This document shows positions 26,717 through 39,949 of a stretch of 64,000 bases of DNA, in pieces (position 1 is the first letter of the stretch; every line of letters starts with the position of its first letter). The stretch comes from Varanus komodoensis. Lineage: Eukaryota > Chordata > Lepidosauria > Squamata > Varanidae. A model generated the notes under the pieces. It was not told the DNA's origin and searched no databases. It worked only from the letters and a program-made list of their open reading frames with translations. A program made the translations under genes and the position numbers. The stretch is taken from contig NW_025335589.1 in assembly GCF_004798865.1 (NCBI RefSeq), positions 10,785,532 to 10,849,531 of the forward strand, read 5' to 3'.

Positions 26717-27724
26717 ATATGGAATTGAATGGACAATAAAACTGGAAAGACAGGAAAGTGGGAACTGTGGGAAAGCGGGAACTGTGGGAAAGCAGTAACT
26801 GGCCTTTTCCAGGTGTTTATACTAAACAGGAAAAAATAGCCCTTGAAGTACGAGTGTTCAACTAGAACACTAGAAAAGCCCAATTAAGCTGGAGACCAGC
26901 TGAAGGGAGCTCACATGTGCCAATATACTGTGGGAACAATAATTAAAATTGATGGAAAGCTACCATTGAGTTTACAGCCTCCGGAAAGCATGCCTGGAGC
27001 AATGGAGTGTGTGAGCCACAAATGTGCAGAACTAAACCATGGCAACAAGCAGCGACTTTATAATTTTGATGGGGTTTTGGCACCCGCAGGAGTTGGTATG
27101 ATTTGGGGCAACTCCTAGGAAACAGGCATTACTTAAAATTTGTGTCTGCTTGGCCCCTGCACCTTCCTCTGCATTTTCACTCTGGATTAAGTGCAGGGGT
27201 CCTGCTTAGGACTGGGACACTGGCTTGGGGTGCAGGAAGATTTTAAGATCCAGATGCCTTAGTGTCTAATTATTTTTCAGACACTAAATAGGCATTATGG
27301 TTTCTATATGCATGGTAAAGATCCATAGGATGCAATCCTAAGTTGTCCCTTAGGGGCATAGTGGCTGCTGTGCATCCAATGCAAGGCAGAAGACATGGTG
27401 CCATGACCTTCAGCACTGCATGCTACTCACTAAGACTTTTACCGAGGAAGCTGTGGAGAGGCAGGGAAGAAGACCAAGGAGCTGTTTTAATATATGTAAG
27501 CTGTTGCTCCCAGCTTCCTCCCTTCTCTACCTGGCATCCCCCTTTAGCCATCAGTTTCTGACCTTGGAAGCCAGTATGGTCCTTTCCATGCCAGCTGTGA
27601 GGAGGGATGGGGTAGCAGGTCCATTTGGGAGTCCCAGCTCTGGGACTGTGGGACCTTGGCACCGGGACTCCAAAAATCCTAGCCATGGCTACCCCTTAGT
27701 GCACCGTGAGGTTTGTAACTGTTT

Positions 27725-27860
27725 AACTATCTTTTCAGACTCAAAGCCTCCAGGTCCACCGATAGCACCTGAGAAAGTGGGTTATACCCACAAAAGCTCA
27801 TGCTAATTTATAAATTGTGAACAATTAAATCAGCCTATGTATGCGTTGTGCTAACCTTCA
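27725..27860 (+). repeat. Dispersed retroposon fragment (CCCACAAAAGCTCATGC type)
   Basis: CTGAGAAAGTGGGTTATACC followed by CACAAAAGCTCATGCTAATT, and later AAATAAATAAAATAAG. I recall the GAAGTGGGTT...CCCACGAAAGCTTATGC block as the 3' part of a repeat widespread in turtles and other reptiles, but cannot name the family. Confidence 0.45.
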
Positions 27861-30249
27861 AATAAATAAAATAAGTACACTTTTTTGACTAGAATTGAGC
27901 CTATCAGAGAAGGAGATAGATTTATTAAACTTCAGAGTCATCTTTTTTCTTCTAAAATATCCAATGCAATTAGTAAGACATAGAAAGTATAAAATAGCTA
28001 GATGCATGTCTTATTCTAAGATGACTTTTCCACATTTTCCTACACAGGAATGAATAGAAGGCCCATGAAGAGATTAATATTCATGTTGGAAAGGCCTGCC
28101 ACACACATCACACATGTGATAGGCACAGCTTTCATTTGTACAGAAAACAGTGGAACAAGCCTTACTTGTCTTTAGTTATCTGAATAGTATTTAGCAAATG
28201 GTTAGGGTTAAAAAAGCTGTAATACAGCAAGATTAATGAATATCCCCTTTTGATACAAGGGGATCACTAGAGTTCTGAATGATTCAAAACGATAGTGTGT
28301 TCATTATTATAAGCAGCTAAATTTCTTCAGTAGATGCATCCTCCTAAAAAGGTCAAGGAACGTGATATTTTTAGAATGTTTTGTGAGCAACTGCCAACTT
28401 TCTTTCTGAGGCATTGTGGCCTTTAATAACCTGCTTGAATACACACATAGTTTTGAAGTCTAGACTTCGCTTTTTTTTTTTTTTAAGTGAACTTCAGGCA
28501 CCCATTCATTATCAGCTTCCTAGTTATAGCTTTTTTGTTCTACATGGGCCATATTATATGGCATAGTTCCTTTGATAGAAAACTGTTTGTTTACACAATG
28601 CTTCTACCATCTTTGGCTATGCAACAAAGGACAAGTTTCTGTGCTCAAATCTGCCTTAGTCTGAGTTAGATCCCTTCTGTCTTATTTTTACCTATGAATC
28701 TTTACATTAAAAGGCCATGTGGTGCTTTTCCTCCTTGCTTTTTAAAGAAAATGGCATCTCTTAAGTATGATCTGTTTTGCAACAGAGTATGAGGCCAAAA
28801 TGCCAAAAATACTAGCATGGCTTAGATTAAAATATTTACTTCCACTTTCAAGCCTTAGGAGAGAACTGTGAAACTTTTAGAATGGAACAACTGCAGAAAA
28901 GTCAGGCAACCAGAAAACAACCTGAAAAGAACTGGGACCAGGGGAACTGGTCATGGCCTTCTGGGAAACCCAGAACACCAAAAGGGGACCACAAGCAGGC
29001 AAGATGTGGCTGCACAGCCAGAGGTGCAACAACAAGTTTCAATTTTCCAGTATTTTTATTGCATGGAGCACTTGCATGGATATAGGAGGCCCTCTTCTTC
29101 AGAGTGTGACCCTACATGAGAACAGGGTGACGGGAATGTGTGCAGAAAGCTGCATGCCTTGTCCTTTGCATGTATTCTATGCCAACTTTGAAGACCTGGG
29201 GAGGGCTGCAGCATTGTTCAGAAGCCAGTTAGGACCATGTTTCATGTGCTTCTCTGCAGATTGCTAGCTAACGCAAAATGCTGGCCAGCAGCCAGCAGCA
29301 GGAGTGTGACTAGTGCTATCAGATTTTGTCTTCCTCGCCTTGCCAATATTGTCCAAAGTTGTGAAGGAGAGGCTGAAATCCACCCAATATTTACAAGCAA
29401 GATTATGGCTACAGTTGTATCCTAAGAGCAAATCCATTCTTCAGTATGGATGCATATGTAACCCAAAAAGCACCAGCTATGCACCACAGGGATGTATCAG
29501 CAGGTTTTTTAATCCCAAGGTTGCAGGAGTACAAAAAACACACCTGTAAATGGGGACCCCAAAAGCAACTCAATGAGGGTGAACATGCACTGCGGCCAAG
29601 GAAGGATGGCTGACTGTGGTGATTAAGAAAAGGTTCAACATGTCAACATTTTCCCCCCTTTGGTTCCCATTCGTAAACATGCATAGTAATGAGTTGCAGA
29701 CCTGCCAAATTAAATCATAGTGGTATTGAAACAGTCCTTTATCAAGGGCAGCATTTTGCTTTGAAGATGGAATGACATAACAGACCCTAATCTCAACTTG
29801 TGAACAAAGAGTTGGGAGACAATTACCTATATATCCCCACCAGCCAACTAGTTCCTTTTCCAGCCTTATTGTTTCTGTATCAAGCAGTGAGTCAACAAAA
29901 TATTAGGACAGCTGAGCATTTAGAAAACACCACATTCTTCTATTTCCTTGGTCCTTATTTTGCTGAGTTTCTTACCTTTGCTTTTTGTGTTCCATAGTGT
30001 ATCTGTGTTGGCCCATAAGCAATATTCCAAAGTCTACAACAAGATTTCTTTGCTTACCTGCCTACCTACATAATAAGTATCTTGTATGTTTCAGCTAAGG
30101 CTGGAGACAGATTCAGGTAACTGCTGGAATATGTTTTGTTTTTGTTTTTTAAGTGGAGGAGATAAGCTGTGATGCAACTCTTTATCTCAATATTCCTCAA
30201 TGTAACTGTGCACTGAACAGCCTAATTCAATTAAACCAATATACAGTAA

Positions 30250-30320
30250 TTTAGTGCTAAGTCTCAACAAACTTAACGGGACTTATTTCCAGAAAGAAAT
30301 GTGTAGAATTGCTCTGTATG
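30250..30320. mobile_element. MITE fragment, TACTCAGAAGTAAG family
   Basis: The text CTTAACGGGACTTATTTCCA and GAAATGTGTAGAATTGCTCT corresponds to the GGGACTTACTTCCA and GTGTAGGATTGC return arm of the family. Confidence 0.55.
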
Positions 30321-31673
30321 TTTGCCACTTCTTTTTACAGTCCATTTTATGACTTGTGTGCAAGGAAATCTTCATGACTTTAAGACAAGCCAGTCCCTCT
30401 GCTCTCAATCTCTGTTGTAATTTGCTTACTATTTGGCCTGCTGAAGAATTCTGAAAAATATGAAAGCTTGCTCATTATTTTGTGATTTGTGATTTACTTG
30501 GCCTGAATAAAGGCATTGCCTTGTCATGGACTTTGGTATTGCATTTTGGATGGTATCAACATGTTAATGTCGTGATCAAGAGCTTCAGTTTTGTCATTTT
30601 CTCTTTAAGGAACACACACTGGTATGCAATAGCACTTGGGTTATTAATATGAAATTAATATAAATTTTCCAATCAAAGAAGCAGCATAGATCCTGCACAC
30701 TTCCCACCAACATGATTTGAACTTATTGTACCTCTAGAATGCTATTTTTTAAGTTCTCCTGCCAGTCATTTAGTTTTGGTTAAAAGCAGGGACCACATTC
30801 CAGTCATTCCAATTTCTTGAACACTTAAATCTTGCCCAGGAGCAACATTCTAAGGTACAAACTAGCTGTTGATTTATAATTGATGTGTAAAATTGCAAAG
30901 GGTGATATAAACTACTTTTGTCCTGCTGAGATGAACATGTTAAGTTAGAGAAACGCCTTAAAATATTATCTCTATATCCCCAAGAACCCACTATGCAGAT
31001 GGTGAACTGAGAAAGAACTGTGTTTTTTGACCTTTCAGCTTATATATGCTTTAGCAGCTTCCAACAAACTAAAAGCCACATCACATGGCAACAGCTTGTG
31101 ACTGGGAGTGGGAAATCAGCTGTAATCCCAAAACTACAGAGTATGTAAGATAAAGGTAAGGACAGCTCTGCCTGTTTCACTACCCAATATAGGGTGGGGT
31201 GAGAATATCCCTCTGCAAAAATAAAAATGCAACACTGATGTTTTCTGTAACATTGCAGAGAGCTCCAGGTGCACCCTCAATCTGTGGAAGAACCTGGTAT
31301 GACCAGAAGAGCAGGAGAGCTCTGACTTGTGTGTACACTCCTTGTGTTGCATTGCTGCAGGTGACAATGTAGCCTTGTTGTAAAGTTTCACTATCAGAGA
31401 GAGCCTGTTATAATTCCAAGCGAAGGGTGACTTCATCAGCAGTAGTAGAGTGAGGGTCATCAACCGGTTTCTTGCTGGGGCAACAGTGAAGAGCTTCAAG
31501 TGATTCTGATAGCAGAGGCTGCTCAAGATGGGAGCCACCTGATATGACAAGTCTGCATTAAATATCTTTACCATATGGGCCTATTCAAGGTAGGAGTTAC
31601 ATTGGGTACAACCGATAGTTTGGAAAACATAGTATCACTCATCTTAACCTTATTGGTATTGTACAGTTGTAAC

Positions 31674-32083
31674 CAGTGCTTTTTTTGTAAAAAAAAAAAA
31701 AAAAAAAAAGGTACCGAACTCACGTCTTGGGGTCACACTTTTTCACTAAAAAAGGTTTTCAATTCACCAACTTTTTTTGAAATAAAGAACTTATTTACCT
31801 TTTGCACGTAGCCAGTCACTCTACACACACATAAACATGATGGTCGCTGCCGGCAGTAAGCACTCAGCGTGTGACCACACGACCAATCCCAAGCTGAGCA
31901 GCACCCTCACAATTAGTGTGGACACACAAGCAGCCTGCATGCACTATTTTAATGATTTTTGCCGCCGACCTGCTATGCCTGACAGGGCGATTCACAATCA
32001 CTTGGAAAAATCCCTTGGAAAAATCCGTCAAAAAAAGGTGCCGGAACACCATTCCGGTGCATTCTATGACAAAAAAAGTCCTG
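31674..32083. mobile_element. Non-autonomous hAT-like DNA transposon, complete with target duplication
   Basis: The left end CAGTGCTTTTTTTGT and the right end ACAAAAAAAGTCCTG are inverted repeats matching at 13 of 15 positions. They are flanked by the 8-base direct repeats GTTGTAAC (31666-31673) and GTTCTAAC (32084-32091), one mismatch. CAG...CTG ends with 8-bp duplications are diagnostic of the hAT superfamily. Close to the right end, AAAAAAGGTGCCGGAACACC echoes the left AAAAAGGTACCGAACTCAC, an extended subterminal similarity in inverted or duplicated context. The 410 bases have no transposase frame, so it depended on an autonomous relative. A run of 21 A lies at 31689-31709. Confidence 0.85.
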
Positions 32084-34969
32084 GTTCTAACACTTCCAGG
32101 AGACAAGTCAGTAAAATGTCCCTTTGTGTGGCCCTGTTTTTTTTAATGATGGTGTAGGAAATAACTCATTGGATCATATCCGTTCTGTTTCTGAAAGACT
32201 TTGTCGTGACATTCCATAAGTAGGAAGCTACAACTAGAGGCAAGGGAGGACATTTGTGTGTGGATGGGGTGGCGTGTGTGTGCCCCCTACGTGTACCTGC
32301 ACTCTTCCCCCAACTAAGACTGGATGCAGTTCATTGTCAATGCACACTGCAGGAAAAGTGATCCTGCAATATTTTTTCCTAAGATCTTTCCCAAGCACCT
32401 CCTGTGCCTTAGTAATTGTCTGTGTAATCACATCTAAGGTTGCTTCTTTGCTGTTTTATCAAATGGGCTGTTTGCATTGTTAATGTGTGGGAGTGTGTGC
32501 ATGCATCAGGGAGGGGAAGTTGTTGAGTTGAAAACTGCGGCAAACTGTGTGAACCTGTGAAATATATGAAATTTGGAAAATGGAAGATTTAAAACACATT
32601 GCTTCTGATTCAGAAATTAGGCCACATACTGTAAATTCTAAAATCTGGGAAGAATTTCACTATTCTTTATTTAACTCTCTCTCTCTCTCTCTCTTTCTCG
32701 TCTCCATCTGTGAGTGCACGTACACTGCCAAATATGTTGCATTTTTAAACCAATCCTAACAGCAGTTATATCTATAAGCATCTGTTTTAATAGTACCTCA
32801 CATCAGAACTTTTGTTGAATCATGACTCCCATTGCCCCGCAGTGAGAAATCCAAACATGCAAGTGGAGAGATGGCTAGTCACAGCAGTACAACATGGCTG
32901 CAAGTAATTTATCTCCTTCTTTCAAAGCTATTTTACTTTCCACGACAATGGATTTAGTTACAATGGAAGGACAACATAGTTACAGTTTGTCAGATGAAAG
33001 CCATGTCCAAACTGTGGAGTTTACGCTTGTTGGATTTATGGATTTGCTTTAGTAATCTTGATTTAAGGGGCCAGGTGCTGTTAGAACTGTATCATGTACA
33101 GCACTTAGATTGCAGGTGGGATTCCATTGTTCAGGCTTCACTTTTAATCATTACAAGACATAAAGAACTGAAAGACTGAATATGTTTCTTAGACTGTGGT
33201 TTTAAGCATACCAGTGAAGCAGACAATCCATTGAAATAAGTGGGGTTCTGGGCAAGTTATGGGCATTTAAGATTAATACAGCGTCAAACCATTTACTCCT
33301 GTAAAATTCCCATGTTATTCTGAGCAAGTCCCAGACCAGTGGACCTTCAGCCTTCCTCAAACTAGCACATTCCGAATCCATTAGATGACAGCTCCTAACA
33401 TCCCCAGTAAACAGGTTGGGAAAATCTTAGTCTAACAGGGAGATTATAGGCTCCAAGATATTTTATTCATTGCTTCTATAACGTGTAATCCATTTTGTTC
33501 AAATTAATATTTATTGTATCATATATCTTCTTATACATGCAATTCTATATGCACTATGCCCCTCCCTCCAAAAAAAATCAGTCTTGTGAAACAGCCTTCC
33601 CATTTCATCATCCACTTCTGTCTTACTATATAATGTTGCTGGATCCGATTGCAGTATTTGTCTTCACAGTGGCATTCCATTATTGCTGAAGATACATAAA
33701 TGAAAGCCTTATTTAAATACCTTAGTATTTTTCATCTATGACTATTAAGTTCTCTAAAATGGCTGGGATGCCCAAGCCTTTTAAAGAGCTATCTGTTAAA
33801 CACAGAATACCTGCATTTTATACCTAGGAAGAATATCTGAGCTCAAATCAATGAGGCGATTGCATACCACCCCAGCTTATGCTAGAGTGAACAGTGGGAG
33901 GAAATAGGCTGCACACAGCTGCAAATCTACATCAAGTGTACATTGCTGTATGTCCACTGCACAACTGAGTCTTGCAAATACAATCCCTGTGCCAGTGCTG
34001 CAAAGATTAACAAACAGAACTATTGTGTTCCTTTTTAAAATACTGGAATCAAAGCTGCTGTTGTTACGTGTCACCCCCAAATGCGAAGGAAATTATGTTA
34101 CGGGTTTTTAAAAATATCTCGTGTGTCTCATGAGATAGCACAACCTGTATGCTTTCTGATAGTATAGTTGATTTGATTTTCATCTTGGAAAAGAAAAAGA
34201 TGCCATCTCAGGTTTTAAAACAAGTATTTGTACTTCTGGACAGCTACCCTGGTGGGGATTCACACTGCTTTTGGAAAACTACAGAACTAAACAGTGGGTA
34301 AAGTGAGCTCTTGGGCTGCCTTCTTGTTCCAAAAACCCATTAACTGTGCAGTTTTTGCAGGGAAAAAGTTGCACATATTAAACTGATACAAAGAGTTTAA
34401 CAGAGGAGAAATTTTCAAGCTATAACCTTACAGCAGTAAAAAAATACAATTAGATGTAGAACAAAAGCTGTATAGACAAATAGTTATAGAACTATACTTG
34501 ATATTAGTTCTGAGAGACAGAAAAACGATACAATCTCTCAGCTTGAATAAGCCATCAGCTTGAGTTTTAAGACCAGCTAGGTCCAAGCCTGAAGAAAAAG
34601 GAAACTAGCAGGAACCCATTCCCCAAGTTCAACAATTCCACCATATATGGAAAAATACAGATGTAAGCAAGCCCTGTCCTTATTCATACCCACCATTTTA
34701 GGTTAAAATATGCCAAGTAATTATAGAACAATATGCAATAATATTAAGCTAGCAACTCAGATTGGTATTCTACACAGGGCTGAGTATTTCAACATGGCCA
34801 CAGATCATGGGACCTGGGTCATGATTTAAGCTGTTGTATCACTCCAAAAGTCAGATGAACTAAGCTGGTCCATGCAGGGGTCAGTCCAACTCATCCTGAA
34901 ACAAATATACATCTTACCAGATACTATATGCACAGAAGACACCATATCACATCCTTCCTGCACTTGGTA

Positions 34970-35090
34970 TGCTCCTTGTTTTGGACTACAGCTGCCATTA
35001 TTCCTGATCACTGCCTATACTGAGTATGGTGAATACTGTTGTCCAGCACATTTAAATGGCACCAGGTTGGAGAAGGCTACCTTACAGGCT
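34970..35090. mobile_element. MITE fragment of the GGACTACAACTCCCATCA type
   Basis: TTTTGGACTACAGCTGCCAT, then TATTCCTGATCACTGCCTAT and GTTGTCCAGCACATTTAAAT GGCACCAGGTTGG: this is the order of a palindromic element abundant in reptiles, whose consensus includes TTGGACTACAACTCCCATCA. Confidence 0.55.
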
Positions 35091-36844
35091 ATGTTGCTTG
35101 TATGATGAACTCAAATCCATTAACCTTGTGGGATTATGTGTTTTATTTTCAACAGCAGGAGCTTGTGTTCCCAGTTTTCTATATATGAACCGGTCACCCT
35201 AGTGTACATCAGATCATGCTTCCAATTATTATTTCTGGAAATAGCATGCTCCTATTGGAAATGGTGTAATGAAATGGCATTTTTCAAAGCATCAACAGGT
35301 TCATTTTATGACTACAATCCTCTTGTTTGAAGACACTGAACTCATGCTTTCTAGATGAAGAAGAGTTAAGAGTTCAATCTATACCCTTTGATGTAGATAG
35401 AAAATCCCCATTGATTTACATTGCTCAGGATTGCACTCTGTGTCTCCCTTGTTCTCAGTATTTTATTTTCCATGGGAAGCAGGATTGCATGAGGATGTTA
35501 TCTGGCAATACTTCAAAGAGAATCTTTCCTTCTAGTAACCTAAGCCAAGCCAAAAAATAAAGGTGTGATTTCACATAGGATTATTTTTCTAGGCACAGGT
35601 TCCTTGCTATCTTGTGGCACACTATAATCTCATATTCTTATCTTTAAGTTTCAGCTCTGTAGTAATGATTAACAAAGCAGATACAAACATCAGAAGGATA
35701 TTGCAAGTGAGACTAAAGAAAAACCCTTCAAGCAATATCAGATCACAAACATTCAAGGCAACTGAACACTCCAATGCTTTTCTCCCCCTTAAGGCACAAA
35801 AAATTAATTTAAATACTAATTTATAATTTTGTAGAACTGGCAATATTTCATAACTTCAGAGTACAAACTCATGTTTGTTAAAAATAATACTTATTCAACA
35901 ACTTCTTACTAAAGCGCATTATTTTGTAATTCTTAATTTACTTTTTTAAGGTTATGTGTTCTATATTGCTGCCACAGATTTTATTTATTTATTTAAAACT
36001 TTTATATACTGTCCCCTCACAGATGTCTCAGGTAGATAATTATGATAGATTTGAGCTATGGTTACAGTGGTATTATATGCATTACTATACCCTATTTTGT
36101 CATCTGTCTTTTCAGCAGCAAAATGCATATTAGGTTGATTGGCCAAGGACTCAAATTCAGAGAAATTCCACCTAGATCAAGCCTTATTCATGAAAATTAT
36201 CCAGGTAATGGGCTGAATTTCCCAGGTTAGTCTGTTGCTTCCAGGCCCACTCAAGAAAGGTGCTACATTACTGAAATACTGAGCAAACTATCAAGCAATC
36301 CATCTGAAGAGCCCAGCCAAAATTGAAGCAATCCTTGAATACGAAGTCTGCATTGTCTTGGTGGAAGGGAACAAGGAGCAAAACTGACTTAGTATCACAT
36401 TTCCACATCAACATAGCTTCATTACAGTGTCAGGCAATTAAGATGGCACTGAACACAGCTCCTGAGCGATAAAATCATTAATAGAGCCACCCAATGGGTA
36501 GGACAATAAACCAGAATTATCCCACAAGGTCCAAGGAGGAGACTTTCAGAGGGAGAAATGGTCCCAGACCTGGTTAGCCCTGACCTCATTGCTAATTTTG
36601 TGAAGAGGACCCATTCCACTCTCAGAATGGAAGCCTGATTTTGTTTGTTTTTGTTTTAACAAGACAAACAGGCACGCATATAGGGAATACAAAAGCCAAG
36701 GGAGAGACCATTGGTGCATTCATCTACCTTGTTTAGAAAATTCTGCAAGAGAAATCAAAGCACAACCAAATTAAATGGAGGTGGATCCTTTTCCAGAAGG
36801 CCCTGGCTGGCAGGGATTCTGTCCACTTCATATTTGCCTTTCCC

Positions 36845-36978
36845 GAGTTTTTGTTTCTTGGGCATCCAGAGAACTTTGTTAAGTACCCAGAGAGCTCCAG
36901 CTATTGGGTGATATAAAATTAAAATGTATGAATGAATGAATGAATGAATGAATGAATGAATGAATGAATGAATGAATG
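36845..36978 (+). mobile_element. LINE 3' stub with TGAA microsatellite tail
   Basis: The text CCAGAGAGCTCCAGCTATTG, then GGTGATATAAAATTAAAATG, followed by 12 TGAA units (36929-36978), is the 3' end of the L2/CR1-clade LINE. That LINE's reverse-strand copies end in TTCA/TTCG arrays at 25.2 kb. The array probably grew from the LINE tail. Confidence 0.7.
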
Positions 36979-37417
36979 TGGTGTCCTCAAAATGAAGTAC
37001 TTATGCATGAACTTGCATGGAATTCAAGTGCAAAAGGCCTGAGAGATAAACTCTCAGCAAAGGAAGCAGGCTTCAACTTCCTGCCCTGTGGCACCAAGGG
37101 ATGACACTTCAGCTACTGACAAAGAGATAATGTTCCCACAGGCTGCATCCTCTTCCAAAACCATTCTAGCCAGGATCATGCACATTCTAGATAGGAGCCA
37201 CAATTTTGCTTTCTTCACATCTCATTTGTGTCCATTTCATTTGTGCTCTTTTTAAACTGAATGCCTTATCATATCCCATCCAGGCTGGTCCAATGTATTA
37301 TGTATACCACCTGCATGTAATGGCAAAGTTCTTGGTTAAGGCTATCCCCTTTTCTACAGATGCTTCGGATGCACTACACATGTAAATATTCATCTGGCTA
37401 ACCAGTTTACCCAAGAT

Positions 37418-37473
37418 CTGTCCACTTTCTTCTGTCCACTTTCTTCTGTCCACTTTCTTCTGTCCACTTTCTT
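37418..37473. repeat. Tandem repeat, four exact 14-base units
   Basis: CTGTCCACTTTCTT is repeated four times with no mismatch, then followed by a CTTTTTCTCTTT tract. Confidence 0.95.
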
Positions 37474-37772
37474 TTTCTCTTTATGAGACTCCTTGCCCCT
37501 TTCCTTCACCTCTGGCTTTCTGGAAGATACCTACATAGTCCCCATGCCAAATGTTCTTGGTTGTACACAGGAGAAGAAAATAGCTGAATGGGGTCAGCAG
37601 AACCCCAAATGGCAACACAACATCCTTAGCAGAAGTGTAACGTCAGGTATGAATTCCAGGATCTTAGCTTCAGAAAGTGATGGTGCTGGCCGAGCAAGCA
37701 CAACAGTTGATGCTGGGGTATCCAAAGGAGGCACAGGAGCAGGTCATCCAGCACTGCTTGATTAACAGCTAT

Positions 37773-37965
37773 TTGTTTTTCGGCGCCAGGCCAAGACCTT
37801 TTTATTTAAACGTTATGTTAATTGTTAATTGTATTTATTGATTTTATATCTGTGCCAAGATGTCTCCGGATTTTTTAGGTAATTGTATGATTATTTGTTT
37901 TGTAAGCCACCTGAGGCTTTTTGCGAATGGGGCGGCATAAAAATGTTCTAAATAAATAACAACCT
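37773..37965 (+). mobile_element. L2 LINE 3' end
   Basis: GCGCCAGGCCAAGACCTTTT at the start, AGCCACCTGAGGCTTTTTGC and GAATGGGGCGGCATAAAAAT at the end, then GTTCTAAATAAATAAC: this is the canonical L2-type 3' UTR. The GCCACCC...GGGCGGTATAAAAATG signature is only slightly diverged, so this copy may be younger than those at 5.2 and 40 kb. Confidence 0.85.
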
Positions 37966-39949
37966 GCCTACTGGCTGTATGCCTATGAGCTCCTTCCACC
38001 CAGGACAGCTTGATCTGCTGCTTTAACCTTGCATTATCCTCTTCTGAGGCTGCCAAACACTTCATTTGTTGAATGGGGGTTGGGGGCAGATGGTTGATGG
38101 GAATCAGCTGCCCCTTGTCCTGTCTTGCACTGAATCCCCTTTGGTGGGGCATCTTGACCCCAACAAGGATAGGAATAGTGCTTGTGCAACCAAAAGCAAC
38201 ACACATCCTACCTGCTCACTATTTATTGTTCATAAATATAGCATGTCCAAAGTCATGCAATGTCCCGCCAGATTAATAAGCTATCCTGACAAGCAAAGGG
38301 GTCCAAATCTATTCACCCCGAGAGGCTAATGATAGTAGACCTTCAACAAGGCCCCACTACCCAGGCGGTTCGTGCAAAGAAGGGATAAAGGCTGGCTGCC
38401 AGACAAGGGCATGGGGACTCAAGCTTGAAGGAGTGCACTTCTTCCACTGGATTCTACGAAGACCAACTGCTCTTCTTCACCAATGCTACATGCAATGGCC
38501 AGTCTTAATCTGGTGCGACTGCTCCGGCAGCTCCAATGCCAAAACACCTGAGTGGGATGCAGTTATATTGGGCCCAGGTGCACCAAAATGTCAGACTACA
38601 ATACAGTCACAAGTGCCCCAGCAGAAAAAGCACACCACTGTGTGGAAGCCAGGTCAGTGGGATCTTGGCAGGGACTAGCTAAGTCCAGGGCTCCCACACC
38701 AAGCTATTTGGCTAGGCCACAAAGAGGCAACATGAGCTTGGGATGCTCCTTTCCCAACTCACGAAAACCACCTTCCAGGAAGGGAATGCAGGACGAGATT
38801 TCATCAATGTTTTCCAGACAGCAAAATCTTACAACTATAAACTATCTGCCCCAGAATGCACAGAGAGGATTCAGATATGGGCTGAAAATTATGAGAACCA
38901 GAAGTGCATTTCAAAATGTACACCTCTTTTTTTCAGGAACACTAGGTATAATTCATTCAAAGGATGTCAAAACTTATATTGCACACCATCTCAAGAGAGT
39001 ACATCATAGTGTTTTTCATTAGTAATCAATTTCCTTTGGAACATAATTCTAATTTTTAAAATGGCATATCCACAGCAACACAACCAGCTGAATCTTAGAT
39101 ATTTACCAAGAATATAGGGTATATGAGAAAGGACATTAAAATTAATCACCAAGCTTGAAATTGTGTCCCATGTTCCAGTGATGTTACAGATATATCAATA
39201 TGACACACAGATATATCAATATGAACCTTTGAGATTGCAGACAGATCATTTTCAAATGTACTGTGACATACTGAAGGATCCTTAAATCACATGCACCGGC
39301 ATATCTACCCTGATCCCTTCTCAGTGCTTTTCTTGGCAGAGTTGGTAAGACTCTTTTGCACCCTTTGTTGCAATGCTTTTAAGCAATATGAAAGCAAAGT
39401 TCTCAAAGCAATCCTCAATGCAAATCCCATTGAACTGAATAGAAAACTTGTAGCTCAGAGTGTGTTTGGGGCATTATACATTACTTCTAAGGCTGAAGTT
39501 CCTTAGGCAGGGAACAGAATAAACAGGAGTACAGGATTGTCTTGGGAGGCTCCCCCCGTGTCCGTAAGCCAGAGGGCAGATTTGCTGCCCCTTGTGGCAA
39601 ACACAATGCCACTTACAAACCTGTAGCACACATTTTTGCATTTTAAAAAGTAATGTATTCCTTTCTCTAAAACATCCTCAAATATTTCAGTGAATAGCCA
39701 TCCAGGCAGTGGAAACTATCGGGTTGGATTCAAAGTTATGTAAGTGGAAAGTTGCTGACACAATAATTTCTTCTCCTATTCCATACAGTCTCCTGAATTT
39801 CACCAAAGTTTCTCTGGGGGGTCAGGGAACCTTTGTGAGCAGTGTGGGCTGCAGAATATGAAATGTCCTCAAATGGGCAGGGAAGATCAATTGCATGAGC
39901 AGCTCAAGAAACTGGCTTCTATAGTCCATCTAAATAGTGTCCTCAGAGT
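37966..39949. other. Intergenic DNA, no recognisable gene
   Basis: Moderately GC-rich between 38050 and 38800, with overlapping short open frames that match nothing I know. An 18-base direct repeat ACAGATATATCAATATGA occurs at 39186-39203 and shortly after. A possible MITE trace lies at 39395-39470. Confidence 0.45.

Larger units (their letters stand above)
25901..31665. other. Intergenic DNA with repeat fragments
   Basis: It holds an A/T-rich simple repeat at 26641-26716 and a dispersed repeat fragment at 27725-27860. A segment at 27545-27640 resembles one at 63730-63830. A minus-strand open frame of 146 codons at 31134-31574 has no recognisable domain. No gene is supported. Confidence 0.5.
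32092..37417. other. Intergenic DNA with short repeats
   Basis: This stretch holds a CT run at 32675-32698, a small hAT-type MITE fragment at 34970-35090, possible MITE traces near 33330-33430 and 35360-35435, a LINE 3' stub at 36845-36928 and a TGAA array at 36929-36978. No coding region is supportable. Confidence 0.5.
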
